Assembly: GCA_937876375.1 (NCBI GenBank)
Contig: CALEHY010000025.1
Coordinates: forward strand, 1 to 46,458
From: an uncultured Clostridia bacterium
Lineage (GTDB): Bacteria; Bacillota; Clostridia; Oscillospirales; Acutalibacteraceae
Direction: 5' to 3'
Length of the DNA: 46,458 nt
The notes under the pieces were generated by a model. It saw only the letters and a program-made list of their open reading frames with translations, was not told where the DNA came from and did no database searches. Of this stretch, positions 32,716-40,184 are shown piece by piece. Position numbers and translations under genes: made by a program. Within the stretch, counting starts at the first letter, position 1. Each line of letters begins with the position of its first letter.

Positions 32716-32755
32716 AACTGCCATAATGAAAGCTATAAGCTTCATTATGGCAGTT
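32716..32755. terminator. Hairpin at the outer end of repeat copy 1, likely htrA terminator
   Basis: AACTGCCATAATGAA, 10-base loop, TTCATTATGGCAGTT: 15 perfect pairs. On the minus strand GTTTTCATTTTT follows one base after it, and it lies 35 bp after the htrA stop, so it can end that operon. On + it is followed by TCTCTTTTAC. Confidence 0.75.
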
Positions 32756-32789
32756 TCTCTTTTACTTAAATGATTTTACAATCAATATA

Positions 32790-34214
32790 TTATTTATCCT
32801 CGATGAGCTTACATTCTACCTCGAACACCTTGATATCATTATTGTCGGTGATACGAGCGATAGAAAGCTTAACTGTATCACCAGGCTTTGACTTGCTCAA
32901 TACTGTAATCATAACGTCAGTAGAGGTCAATGTCTCACCATTAACAGCAACAATCATATCGTACTGCTTGACATCCTTGCCAGCAAGGTCGGACAATGGG
33001 TCAACCTCTTGGATAACCATTGTACCATCAGCGCCCTTGAAGCCTTTGCGCTCCAAAGCAGCTAGGATAGACGATGATGAACGATATGCAGATAGCGAAT
33101 TGTAGGTAATACCGAGTTTCGCTCTACCAGCTACATAGCCATTCTTAATTAGGCTATTTGCTGTCTCAATAGCTGTATTGCTAGGAACAGCGAAGCCCAT
33201 ACCCTCATAATCAGTTGACGCAATCTTTGATGAATTGATACCAATTACTTGACCCTGCATATTGAACAGAGCACCACCAGAGTTACCAGGGTTGATAGCA
33301 GCATCAACCTGAATACACTCGTTGTTATATCCAATGCTTGACTTTATAGGACGAGCTAGAGCAGACACGATACCTTGTGTAACACTGTTCTTGAACTCAA
33401 GTCCACCAGGGCAACCGATAGCCACGCACGCTTCACCAAGCTCGATATCCTTGCTGTCACCAAAGGTTGCAACCTTTAGTCCAGTCTTTTCAATCACAAG
33501 AACACCGATATCAGTCTGACTGTCGTATCCAACCATCTTTGCCTCAAGCTCGGTATCATCATTAAGTGTTACAGTGAATGTAGTACCATCAGCGATAACA
33601 TGAGCGCAGGTGATGACATAGGTTTTGCCATTCTTCTCTGCCATAATTACACCAGAGCCCTCACCAGAAGCGACATTGCCACCATTGCTCTCGCCAGAGC
33701 CATAGTTGTAGAAATAATTGTAATTGCTCTGCTCGGTATAAACAGTGATACCAACACAAGAGTCAATAGCCTTTTCAGCAACACCAGCTGCTGTCAAATT
33801 GCCATTAGAATCCTTCTTTTCTGCCTCATCAGAGCCAACAACAGATGCTACATCCTCATCATCCTTCTGCTGACTAGCACTTTGCTTGTCTCCATCGCCA
33901 GTGAAGGAATCAAGCTTGTTACCATTCTTTACAGCGTGGTTAATACCAGCGACAGCAACAAGAACACAAAGAACGACAATTAGCACCAATGTGGTGATAG
34001 TTTTGTTACGCTTTTTCTTTGGCTTCTTGCCATTTGGATTTGGTGCAACCGGTGGATAGTAATATGGTTGCTGTGGTTGTCTAGGTGGTTGATAATACTG
34101 GTAGCCATTTGGCTGCTGTGGTGGAACGTTGCCACCACCTTGTACATTATGTGGCTGCGCTGTAGTCTCAACGTCACCACTTTTATCTGGATTTGGTCCA
34201 AAATAATTGTCCAT
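32790..34214 (-). CDS. htrA: HtrA/DegP-type membrane-anchored serine protease
   Basis: 474 aa. A Pro/Gln/Tyr-rich cytoplasmic N-terminus (1-70), one membrane helix (TITTLVLIVVLCVLVAVAG, about 72-92), a polar linker, the trypsin-like domain and one C-terminal PDZ domain (about 375-465). Catalytic triad: His in TCAHVIADG, Asp in DSQTDIGVLV, Ser in NPGNSGGALF. It degrades misfolded exported proteins at the cell surface. AGGAG precedes the ATG used. It follows the histidine kinase gene by 13 bp, so it is cotranscribed with a two-component system, like the CssRS/HtrA link in Bacillus (there separate transcripts). Confidence 0.94.
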   Translation of the reverse strand: MDNYFGPNPDKSGDVETTAQPHNVQGGGNVPPQQPNGYQYYQPPRQPQQPYYYPPVAPNPNGKKPKKKRNKTITTLVLIVVLCVLVAVAGINHAVKNGNKLDSFTGDGDKQSASQQKDDEDVASVVGSDEAEKKDSNGNLTAAGVAEKAIDSCVGITVYTEQSNYNYFYNYGSGESNGGNVASGEGSGVIMAEKNGKTYVITCAHVIADGTTFTVTLNDDTELEAKMVGYDSQTDIGVLVIEKTGLKVATFGDSKDIELGEACVAIGCPGGLEFKNSVTQGIVSALARPIKSSIGYNNECIQVDAAINPGNSGGALFNMQGQVIGINSSKIASTDYEGMGFAVPSNTAIETANSLIKNGYVAGRAKLGITYNSLSAYRSSSSILAALERKGFKGADGTMVIQEVDPLSDLAGKDVKQYDMIVAVNGETLTSTDVMITVLSKSKPGDTVKLSIARITDNNDIKVFEVECKLIEDK

Positions 34215-34227
34215 TGAATTTCTCCTA

Positions 34228-35739
34228 TTATTTTGATATTTGCCTATTGTTTTTTGGTAGGGTGAACACGAATTCTGCAGTAGTAGCACTGTCAGATTTT
34301 GCATAAATTCTGCCACCGTGCATCTCTACCATAGTTTTGACGATATAAAGTCCAAGACCTGCTCCCTTTGCATCAAGTGAACGAGATTTGTCCACCTTGT
34401 AGAAGCGCTCAAACACTCTGCCAAGCTCCTCTGCCTTTATACCTTCTCCACTGTTCTTAATCGAAACTTGAACACTGTCGCCAATATCGGACACATTGAT
34501 ATCGATATATCCGTCCTCATTAGTGAACTTTACAGCGTTGTCAAACAGATTGTAAACGACCTGATAAATCATATCTATATCAGCATAGATATGATGAGGT
34601 TGAAGATTGTCCAGTCCCCTAATCTCGATATTCTTTTTCTCAATCTTTTGCTCAAAGGTGAGCAGAATATGGATAATCTGGTCGGACAGATTGTAGGTCT
34701 TTGGCTTCATTTGAAAATCGCCAGACTCAATCTTGCTCATATTAAGCATAGCAACAACTAGACGAGAAAGTCGTCTAATCTCGTCGCTAACTATTTTTAA
34801 ATAATAATCCTGCTTTGCCTTTGGGATAGTGCCATCGAGTATACCATCGATAAATCCAGCAATAGAGGTCATCGGTGTCTTAAGCTCGTGTGACACATTG
34901 GCAACGAACGAACGCCTTGAGCTCTCTAGCTTATCAAGAGCATCAGCCATATCATTAAATGCGTAGCACAAATCGGACAGCTCGTCATTGCTGTCGATAC
35001 TAACACGATATGAAAAATCACCCACAGCAAAACGCTTTGCTGCTGTGCTCATCTGCTGTAATGGAGTAACCATTCGCTTTGTAGATAAATAGATAAGCAA
35101 AAATCCTACAGCAAGACAGATAACAGCTACCACTAGGAATATCCTAACAACAGCAGACACGATATCAGTCGTGCCAGCATTTGTGATAGCAAACACACAG
35201 CCGATAGGTTGGTCACCATTAGGATTCATCAAATCTCTAGCTGTTACAACCTTGCCAACGACATACACTCGCTCACCATTGATATATGTTTTTGTTACAC
35301 GAGAGCCCTCGTACAATCTCTGTATCAGCTTGTCATCGATAATAAATGATTTATGTCTAATGCACGCAGTAGAATTAGATGCATATGCCTCATATCCAAT
35401 CTGCTCCTTGCACATAATGACAGAGCCACCTGCGTCGCAAACGAAAATATCAGCGTCAATACATTTCGACACCGTATTAAGTGTCTCACAAATAATCTCC
35501 TTGTCCGGACTGAACACACTATTCATATTATTAACGATAAGTGTGCTAGATACAGTATCAGCGACAGAGTCGGTGTTCTCGGTCAATAGCCTTGTCTTTT
35601 CCTGCAAGGAATATGCATTAACTAGGAATATCAGCGATGAGCCAAGCACAACGAATGCAACGAGGAATATCGATGCAAACATAATGAACGATGAGGTAAA
35701 GAGGTTTTGTCTCTTTGCCCTTTTCTTTTTTATGGTCAT
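34228..35739 (-). CDS. Sensor histidine kinase (two membrane helices, HAMP)
   Basis: 503 aa. Membrane helix 1 about residues 17-40, extracytoplasmic sensor region 41-190, helix 2 about 193-215, HAMP, then HisKA with the phospho-acceptor His in VANVSHELKTPMTS near residue 288, and HATPase_c with N-box FDNAVKFTN, GEGIK and GAGLGLYIV. The regulator gene ends 3 bp upstream and htrA follows, so secretion stress or envelope damage is the likely signal (inference). AAGGAA precedes the ATG. Confidence 0.94.
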   Translation of the reverse strand: MTIKKKRAKRQNLFTSSFIMFASIFLVAFVVLGSSLIFLVNAYSLQEKTRLLTENTDSVADTVSSTLIVNNMNSVFSPDKEIICETLNTVSKCIDADIFVCDAGGSVIMCKEQIGYEAYASNSTACIRHKSFIIDDKLIQRLYEGSRVTKTYINGERVYVVGKVVTARDLMNPNGDQPIGCVFAITNAGTTDIVSAVVRIFLVVAVICLAVGFLLIYLSTKRMVTPLQQMSTAAKRFAVGDFSYRVSIDSNDELSDLCYAFNDMADALDKLESSRRSFVANVSHELKTPMTSIAGFIDGILDGTIPKAKQDYYLKIVSDEIRRLSRLVVAMLNMSKIESGDFQMKPKTYNLSDQIIHILLTFEQKIEKKNIEIRGLDNLQPHHIYADIDMIYQVVYNLFDNAVKFTNEDGYIDINVSDIGDSVQVSIKNSGEGIKAEELGRVFERFYKVDKSRSLDAKGAGLGLYIVKTMVEMHGGRIYAKSDSATTAEFVFTLPKNNRQISK

Positions 35740-35742
35740 ATA

Positions 35743-36438
35743 TTATTCCTTGGTCTCAAACTTATATCCAACGCCCCAAACTGTCTTTAGGCTCCATTTG
35801 TCAGACACGCCCTCAAGCTTCTCACGAAGGCGCTTAACATGAACGTCAACAGTTCTGCTGTCACCGTAGTAATCAAATCCCCATACCTCATCAAGAAGCT
35901 GATCACGAGTATAAACTCTGTTTGGATTTGAAGCAAAATGATAGATAAGCTCTAGCTCTTTTGGTGGAGTGTCAACCGGCTCACCATTAACCTTCATTTC
36001 GTAATTAGTAATGTTTATTTCAAGATTTTCGTAGATAACAGTCTTGTTTTCATTCTCAACAGACTCTGCCTCACCCTTTGTACGACGAAGAACAGCCTTT
36101 ACACGAGCCATAACCTCTTTCGCATCAAATGGCTTAACAACATAGTCGTCAGCACCAAGCTCTAGACCTAGCACCTTGTCAAAGGTCTCACCCTTTGCAG
36201 TAAGCATAATGATAGGTGTTGACGCAAGTTTGCGAATTTCACGGCATACCTGCCAGCCGTCCATCTTTGGTAGCATAATATCAAGCAGTACCAAATCAGG
36301 TGTCTTGTTCTGGAACACTGTAACAGCCTCTTGACCATCGTTAGCTGTGATAACAGTGTAACCATCATTCTCCAAATAGAGCTTTAGCAGCTCACAAATA
36401 TTGAGATCATCATCAACTACAAGAATTTTGTTTGCCAT
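35743..36438 (-). CDS. OmpR-family response regulator
   Basis: 231 aa. Receiver domain with DDDLNICELL, phospho-acceptor Asp in LVLLDIMLPKMDGW near residue 53, Thr/Lys switch (MLTAKGE; VKPF), followed by a winged-helix DNA-binding domain with GFDYYGDSRTVDVHVKRLREKL. AAAGGAG precedes the ATG. First gene of the regulator-kinase-htrA operon; its leader contains a perfect 14-bp palindrome that may be a target site. Confidence 0.95.
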   Translation of the reverse strand: MANKILVVDDDLNICELLKLYLENDGYTVITANDGQEAVTVFQNKTPDLVLLDIMLPKMDGWQVCREIRKLASTPIIMLTAKGETFDKVLGLELGADDYVVKPFDAKEVMARVKAVLRRTKGEAESVENENKTVIYENLEINITNYEMKVNGEPVDTPPKELELIYHFASNPNRVYTRDQLLDEVWGFDYYGDSRTVDVHVKRLREKLEGVSDKWSLKTVWGVGYKFETKE

Positions 36439-36461
36439 AATATTCTCCTTTAATATAGATT

Positions 36462-36475
36462 TCCACCAAGGTGGA
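36462..36475 (-). promoter_or_regulatory. Palindrome in the leader of the response regulator gene
   Basis: TCCACC-AA-GGTGGA, 24 bp before the start codon. Perfect 6-bp arms. Could be an operator or a small hairpin near the ribosome site. No confident promoter was found in the 136-bp gap upstream. Confidence 0.45.
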
Positions 36476-36574
36476 GAAAAATCAATTTTCTAAATATTAA
36501 CAGAACTTTTTGTTTTTATTTTGTCTTTTGAGTTAACAAAGAATGAAAATTTTGAACAATTAATTAAGCAAATT

Positions 36575-37825
36575 TTACCATTCTGTGCCTCTTTTTATAC
36601 AACCCTCGACATAATCAATAAATTGCTTTGCACACCTTGGTGAGCGTCCACCACGCCTGCGTGCCCACTGGTCGCTAGCCTCACGAAGTCGCTCCATATC
36701 GACATTAAGTCCTCTGTCGATAGCAATTTTCTCTGTGATATCCATATACTCTAGCTTGTCTGGGTTCATAAATGTAATGGATAGACCAAATCTGTCACTA
36801 AGGCTCAATTCCTCCTGCAATGTATCAGAACGATTAACGTCATTCTCTCTATCAGAGAAATTCTCCTTGATGAGATGACGACGATTAGAGGTAGCATAGA
36901 TAAGGGTGTTACTCTGCTTACCAGATAATGAGCCCTCTAGTGCAGCCTTTAGCTCACCGAATGAGTCATCATGACTGTCAAAGCTCAAATCATCGATAAA
37001 TATGATGAATTTCATAGGGCTGTCAGCAATTCGCTCACGAATAAGGGTCAAATCATTGATATCCCCCTTTGATATCTCTATCATACGCAATCCCTTTGAC
37101 TTGTATTCGTTAAGAATTGCGTGTACTGTTGAGCTCTTGCCAGTGCCACGGTCACCATATAATAGGATATTGTTTGCTGGCAAACCATCGAGAAACGCAA
37201 GAGTGTTGTCAATAACCTGCTGACGCTGACGCTCATAATTCTTAAGGTCAGCTAGTCGCATTTGGCTAAGTGAGGTGATAGGAACGAAATCGTTATCACG
37301 CCAGCTGAATGCAACAAATTTTGCATAATTGCCATAGCCATTCTCCTTGTGAAAGGCTATCAGCTTGTCAATCTGTGATGACCATCCAGTAGTGAGTGGG
37401 TACATTGCCCTGCCATCAGCATTCCAAGATGGCATAGTCTGGAGTATCTCCTCAACCTCGCTATATTTTTCTGCCTTGATGATATCCTCTGCTGATAGAG
37501 AAGCAATCTCCTCTAGCTTAATGAGGTCGCTCTTTACAGCATCCATAACAGAGTTGTCAAGCTTGTCCAATGCATCTCCAGCAGCAGCCTTGGTAAAGGC
37601 ATTGTCATCAGTCAATATTAGCTTTGATACATAATGCTTTAGCGACTGATGAGTAGTTAATAGCTTAAACAACCTGCTCTGCTTTGCAATAACTGTGCCA
37701 TCATCAATAGATGATACCAAATCATATATAGCACTGATAATCTCATCATTTGCTAAATCATAGATGCATAGTGACTCGATATAATATTTTATCCTAGTGG
37801 CTTTATTCAAAAAACACACCCCCAT
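36575..37825 (-). CDS. DUF815-family AAA+ ATPase
   Basis: 416 aa. An alpha-helical N-terminal half, then an AAA core: Walker A GDRGTGKSST near residues 224-233, Walker B FIIFIDDLSF near 268-277, sensor ATSNRRHLI, and the family-typical DRFGLSITF and WARRRGGRSPRCAKQF. The family is widespread in Clostridia with no settled function. The ATG has no clear ribosome site; a TTG five codons in (37810) lies 6 bases behind GGGGGTG and may be the real start. Confidence 0.9.
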   Translation of the reverse strand: MGVCFLNKATRIKYYIESLCIYDLANDEIISAIYDLVSSIDDGTVIAKQSRLFKLLTTHQSLKHYVSKLILTDDNAFTKAAAGDALDKLDNSVMDAVKSDLIKLEEIASLSAEDIIKAEKYSEVEEILQTMPSWNADGRAMYPLTTGWSSQIDKLIAFHKENGYGNYAKFVAFSWRDNDFVPITSLSQMRLADLKNYERQRQQVIDNTLAFLDGLPANNILLYGDRGTGKSSTVHAILNEYKSKGLRMIEISKGDINDLTLIRERIADSPMKFIIFIDDLSFDSHDDSFGELKAALEGSLSGKQSNTLIYATSNRRHLIKENFSDRENDVNRSDTLQEELSLSDRFGLSITFMNPDKLEYMDITEKIAIDRGLNVDMERLREASDQWARRRGGRSPRCAKQFIDYVEGCIKRGTEW

Positions 37826-37948
37826 AATATAGAGTTATACAGTATAATTTTATACCATTTGTTCATAATTTACAAGTGAAATATAATATATTAACCATAA
37901 TTTCTATATTAAAACAAACAAAGCTCCCTATTTTGCAATAAATAACTC

Positions 37949-37977
37949 TTGACTAAATATATATTTGGTCTTATAAT
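37949..37977 (+). promoter_or_regulatory. ilvC promoter with downstream direct repeats
   Basis: TTGACT, 17 bases, TATAAT, 60 bp before the start. Two direct repeats, GCGCTAAC (37983-37990) and GTGCTAAC (38001-38008), follow in the leader and may bind a regulator. No T-box features were seen. Confidence 0.82.
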
Positions 37978-38037
37978 ATTAAGCGCTAACACATATTTAG
38001 GTGCTAACTAATAATTTATTATATGGAGGAAAATAAA

Positions 38038-39057
38038 ATGGCAGAAGCTAAGATTTTCTACGAATCAGATTGTAATCTAAGCGTACTCGACGGCAAGACA
38101 GTTGCTATCGTAGGCTTCGGTTCACAGGGACATGCACACGCACTTAACCTACACGAGAGTGGTGTAGACGTAATCATCGGTCTATACGAGGGCTCAAAGT
38201 CTTGGGCAAAGGTTGAGGCTCTTGGTCTTAAGGTTATGAAGACAGCAGACGCTGTAAAGGCTGCTGACGTTATCATGATTCTTGCTCCAGATGAGGCTCA
38301 GGCTGCTATCTACAAGAACGACGTTGCTCCAAATCTAACAGAGGGCAAGGCTCTTGCTTTCGCACACGGTTTCAACATTCACTACAAGCAAATCGTACCA
38401 CCAGCTGACGTTGACGTATTCATGATCGCACCAAAGGCTCCAGGTCACACAGTTCGTTCAGAGTACAAGGAAGGTAAGGGTACACCTTGTCTAGTTGCTG
38501 TATATCAGGATGCTACTGGTCATTGCCAGGATATCGCTCTTGCATACGGTGCTGGTATCGGTGGTGCTCGTGCAGCTATCCTAGAGACAACATTCAAGTG
38601 CGAGACAGAGACTGACCTATTCGGTGAGCAGGCTGTTCTTTGCGGTGGTGTTACAGCTCTTATGAAGGCTGGCTTCGAGACACTTGTTGAGGCTGGTTAC
38701 GATCCAAGAAATGCTTACTTCGAGTGTATCCACGAGATGAAGCTTATCGTTGACCTTATCTACTCAGGTGGTTTCTCAAAGATGAGATACTCAATCTCTA
38801 ACACAGCTGAGTTCGGTGACTACGAGACTGGTAAGAGACTTGTTACTGACGAGACAAAGAAGGAAATGAAGAAGGTTCTTGAGGAGATTCAGGACGGTAC
38901 ATTCGCTTCTAAGTTCATCACAGAGGCTAACAATGGTTGGGCTCACTTCAAGGCTAAGAGAGCTATGGAGGCTGATCATCAGCTTGAGACTGTTGGTGAG
39001 GGTATCCGTGCTATGTACGCTTGGTCAAAGGGCGAGGACAAGTACGCAGAGAAGTAA
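38038..39057 (+). CDS. ilvC: Ketol-acid reductoisomerase (class I)
   Basis: 339 aa, the short class I form. It isomerises and reduces acetolactate/acetohydroxybutyrate in valine, isoleucine and leucine synthesis. N-terminal Rossmann motif VAIVGFGSQGHAHALNL near residues 20-36; metal-binding residues in CGGVTALMKAGFETLVEAGY with the later YFECIHEMKLIVDL (Glu); SNTAEFGDY. The cofactor loop reads GLYEGSKSW, where NADPH enzymes often have a basic residue. GGAGG is 8 bases before the ATG used; an ATG five codons earlier overlaps the ribosome site. No other ilv genes adjoin. Confidence 0.97.
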   Translation: MAEAKIFYESDCNLSVLDGKTVAIVGFGSQGHAHALNLHESGVDVIIGLYEGSKSWAKVEALGLKVMKTADAVKAADVIMILAPDEAQAAIYKNDVAPNLTEGKALAFAHGFNIHYKQIVPPADVDVFMIAPKAPGHTVRSEYKEGKGTPCLVAVYQDATGHCQDIALAYGAGIGGARAAILETTFKCETETDLFGEQAVLCGGVTALMKAGFETLVEAGYDPRNAYFECIHEMKLIVDLIYSGGFSKMRYSISNTAEFGDYETGKRLVTDETKKEMKKVLEEIQDGTFASKFITEANNGWAHFKAKRAMEADHQLETVGEGIRAMYAWSKGEDKYAEK

Positions 39058-39079
39058 TCTCACAAAGTACATAAAATCA

Positions 39080-39109
39080 AAAGAGCACTCATACGAGTGC
39101 TCTTTTTTG
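39080..39109 (+). terminator. Terminator of ilvC
   Basis: AGAGCACTC, ATAC loop, GAGTGCTCT then TTTTT. Perfect 9-bp stem. Confidence 0.93.
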
Positions 39110-39142
39110 TTGCAACAACCTTGTTAATTATTTTAACCTTAA

Positions 39143-39288
39143 AATCGTAGGGGTGCGGGTGTCCAGTGGACACCTCTGCGAAGCAGAAGCACTGACCGAG
39201 GCGGGAGCCGAGACCGATTATCAATCGCCCGCCTGCGTTGTTATTTGTATAATGTAAAAACGGGCGGATAATATCCGCCCCTACGATT
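39143..39288. mobile_element. MITE-like element with 11-bp terminal inverted repeats
   Basis: 146 bp bounded by AATCGTAGGGG and CCCCTACGATT (perfect complement). GC-rich compared with its AT-rich surroundings. It contains nested palindromes (GTGTCCAGTGGACAC, TCTGCGAAGCAGA) and near the right end GGGCGGATAATATCCGCCC. No open frame. It ends 8 bp before the 17-bp cassette repeat. No clear target duplication was identified. Confidence 0.7.
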
Positions 39289-39296
39289 ACATATAT

Positions 39297-39313
39297 CTAA
39301 AATATCACGACAA
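39297..39313. repeat. 17-bp repeat, copy 2 (cassette 3' side)
   Basis: CTAAAATATCACGACAA, identical to 31592-31608, 37 bp past the stop codon of the GNAT gene. Confidence 0.7.
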
Positions 39314-39350
39314 ATTTACAAACTGGGATTTGTTATGTTCAAAACATATC

Positions 39351-39887
39351 TTAACCACCATAATATGAAGTGGTTCCAGTCACCCCATCGAGTGCTCCTT
39401 CCTGCAGTAAATAAACCATATATCCCTCATCGCCCCATTTCTTTCGGTCTTTATGAAAAATACCATAATTGCTAGAAGGCACAAAACCAAATCTTCCATA
39501 AAGTTTTGTATCTCCACCAAGAAATACTGCACCATATCCCATCTCTTTTGCTCTATTCAAAGCATACTCTACCAACTGCCTCATAATTCCTTGCTTTCTA
39601 TACGCAGGAAGAACAGCAGATTGTGCCAAAACTAACTGAGTATTTTTACCACTATCCGTTTTAATATCGGTTTCATGTAGTGCCACTTCTCCAATAATTG
39701 TTTTATCTTCTAATACTGCAACAAGCGAAAGTTCTGGAACAAAACTGTTCTTTGTTCTTTCTTCAATAAAATGTTTCTTCATAAACATTCCAATTTCAAC
39801 TCCATGTTGCTCTGCAAAAGCCAAGTAAATAACTTTGTTCACTTCGTCATATTCTGATTGTTTTTCTGGTCTTATGGTTATTTCCAT
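39351..39887 (-). CDS. GNAT family N-acetyltransferase
   Basis: 178 aa, close to YhbS-type GNATs. The acetyl-CoA motif is seen as VLPAYRKQGIMRQLVEYAL near residues 92-111, followed by YGAVFLGGDTKLYGRFGFVPSSNYGI, where the Tyr-Gly-x-Phe-Gly-Phe segment is typical. It transfers acetyl from CoA to an amine; substrate unknown. GAGGAA precedes the ATG. It has its own promoter lying within the large dispersed repeat and no partner gene. Codon choice (AAA, CTT, TTA richness) differs from the flanking ilvC and uvrB genes, in keeping with lateral acquisition. Confidence 0.88.
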   Translation of the reverse strand: MEITIRPEKQSEYDEVNKVIYLAFAEQHGVEIGMFMKKHFIEERTKNSFVPELSLVAVLEDKTIIGEVALHETDIKTDSGKNTQLVLAQSAVLPAYRKQGIMRQLVEYALNRAKEMGYGAVFLGGDTKLYGRFGFVPSSNYGIFHKDRKKWGDEGYMVYLLQEGALDGVTGTTSYYGG

Positions 39888-39906
39888 ATGCGTTCCTCTA
39901 TAAATT

Positions 39907-40041
39907 CATATTTATCTGTAAAAATTATACCTATTTTATTACATTTTTTCAATATCAAGTTGTCGCAATACCGAAAATACCTGCCAACACCGAATATAAA
40001 AATAACTGCCATAGCGAAGGCAAAACTTCGTTATGGCAGTT
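39907..40041. repeat. Large dispersed repeat with promoter and hairpin, copy 2
   Basis: Aligns with 32619-32756. Shared parts: minus-strand promoter, GTTGTCGCAATACC, GCCAACACC, and the hairpin AACTGCCATAGCGAAG (40004-40019) / CTTCGTTATGGCAGTT (40026-40041). No minus-strand gene ends here, so the hairpin is not explained as a terminator of a present neighbour. Confidence 0.75.
39924..39952 (-). promoter_or_regulatory. Promoter of the GNAT gene
   Basis: Minus strand TTGAAA, 17 bases, TATAAT, about 37 bp before the start codon. Positionally equivalent to the toxin promoter at 32635. Confidence 0.8.
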
Positions 40042-40122
40042 TTTCTTTAGGATGGCTCCTTTTGTTATATACAAGGGATTCGAACAAGAAGGGAGCATAC
40101 TTTATTATTTTTATTATACAAT

Positions 40123-40152
40123 TTGACAAATTTGTTCTAATTGGTATATAAT
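40123..40152 (+). promoter_or_regulatory. Promoter of uvrB-uvrA
   Basis: TTGACA, 18 bases, TATAAT, 32 bp before the uvrB start. No convincing Gram-positive LexA box (GAAC-N4-GTTC) was found here. An imperfect hairpin at about 40055-40097 lies upstream. Confidence 0.8.
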
Positions 40153-40184
40153 ATATTGATTATGTTTTTTAAGGAAAAAATTTT

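Larger units (their letters stand above)
32619..32756. repeat. Large dispersed repeat with promoter and hairpin, copy 1
   Basis: About 135 bp that aligns with 39907-40041. Shared in order: an outward minus-strand promoter, TTGKCRCRATACC, a CCAACACC block, and a long hairpin AACTGCCATA.../...TTATGGCAGTT. Identity is high in the hairpin and middle and lower in the promoter spacer. It lies on the 5' side of the toxin gene and supplies its promoter. Confidence 0.75.

Noticed and set aside
39351..39887. GNAT gene as a TacT-type acetyltransferase toxin.
   Set aside because: No antitoxin gene is adjacent and the sequence is closer to YhbS-type GNATs, so a toxin role was not assigned.
39907..40041. 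Large repeat as an integron attC site.
   Set aside because: The conserved RYYYAAC/GTTRRRY core pair cannot be placed properly, the repeat lies at the 5' side of the cargo and it contains the promoter; no integron integrase is in the window.
40055..40097. TTCGAATCCC-like T-arm pattern on the minus strand, suggesting a tRNA 3' end next to the GNAT cassette (a possible integration site).
   Set aside because: The bases beside the TTCGAAT loop do not pair as a T-stem and there is no acceptor, anticodon or D arm. The sequence is better described as an imperfect hairpin upstream of uvrB.
40081..40140. LexA/SOS box before uvrB (CGAAC and GTTC are both present).
   Set aside because: The half-sites are far from the GAAC-N4-GTTC spacing, so no operator is claimed.
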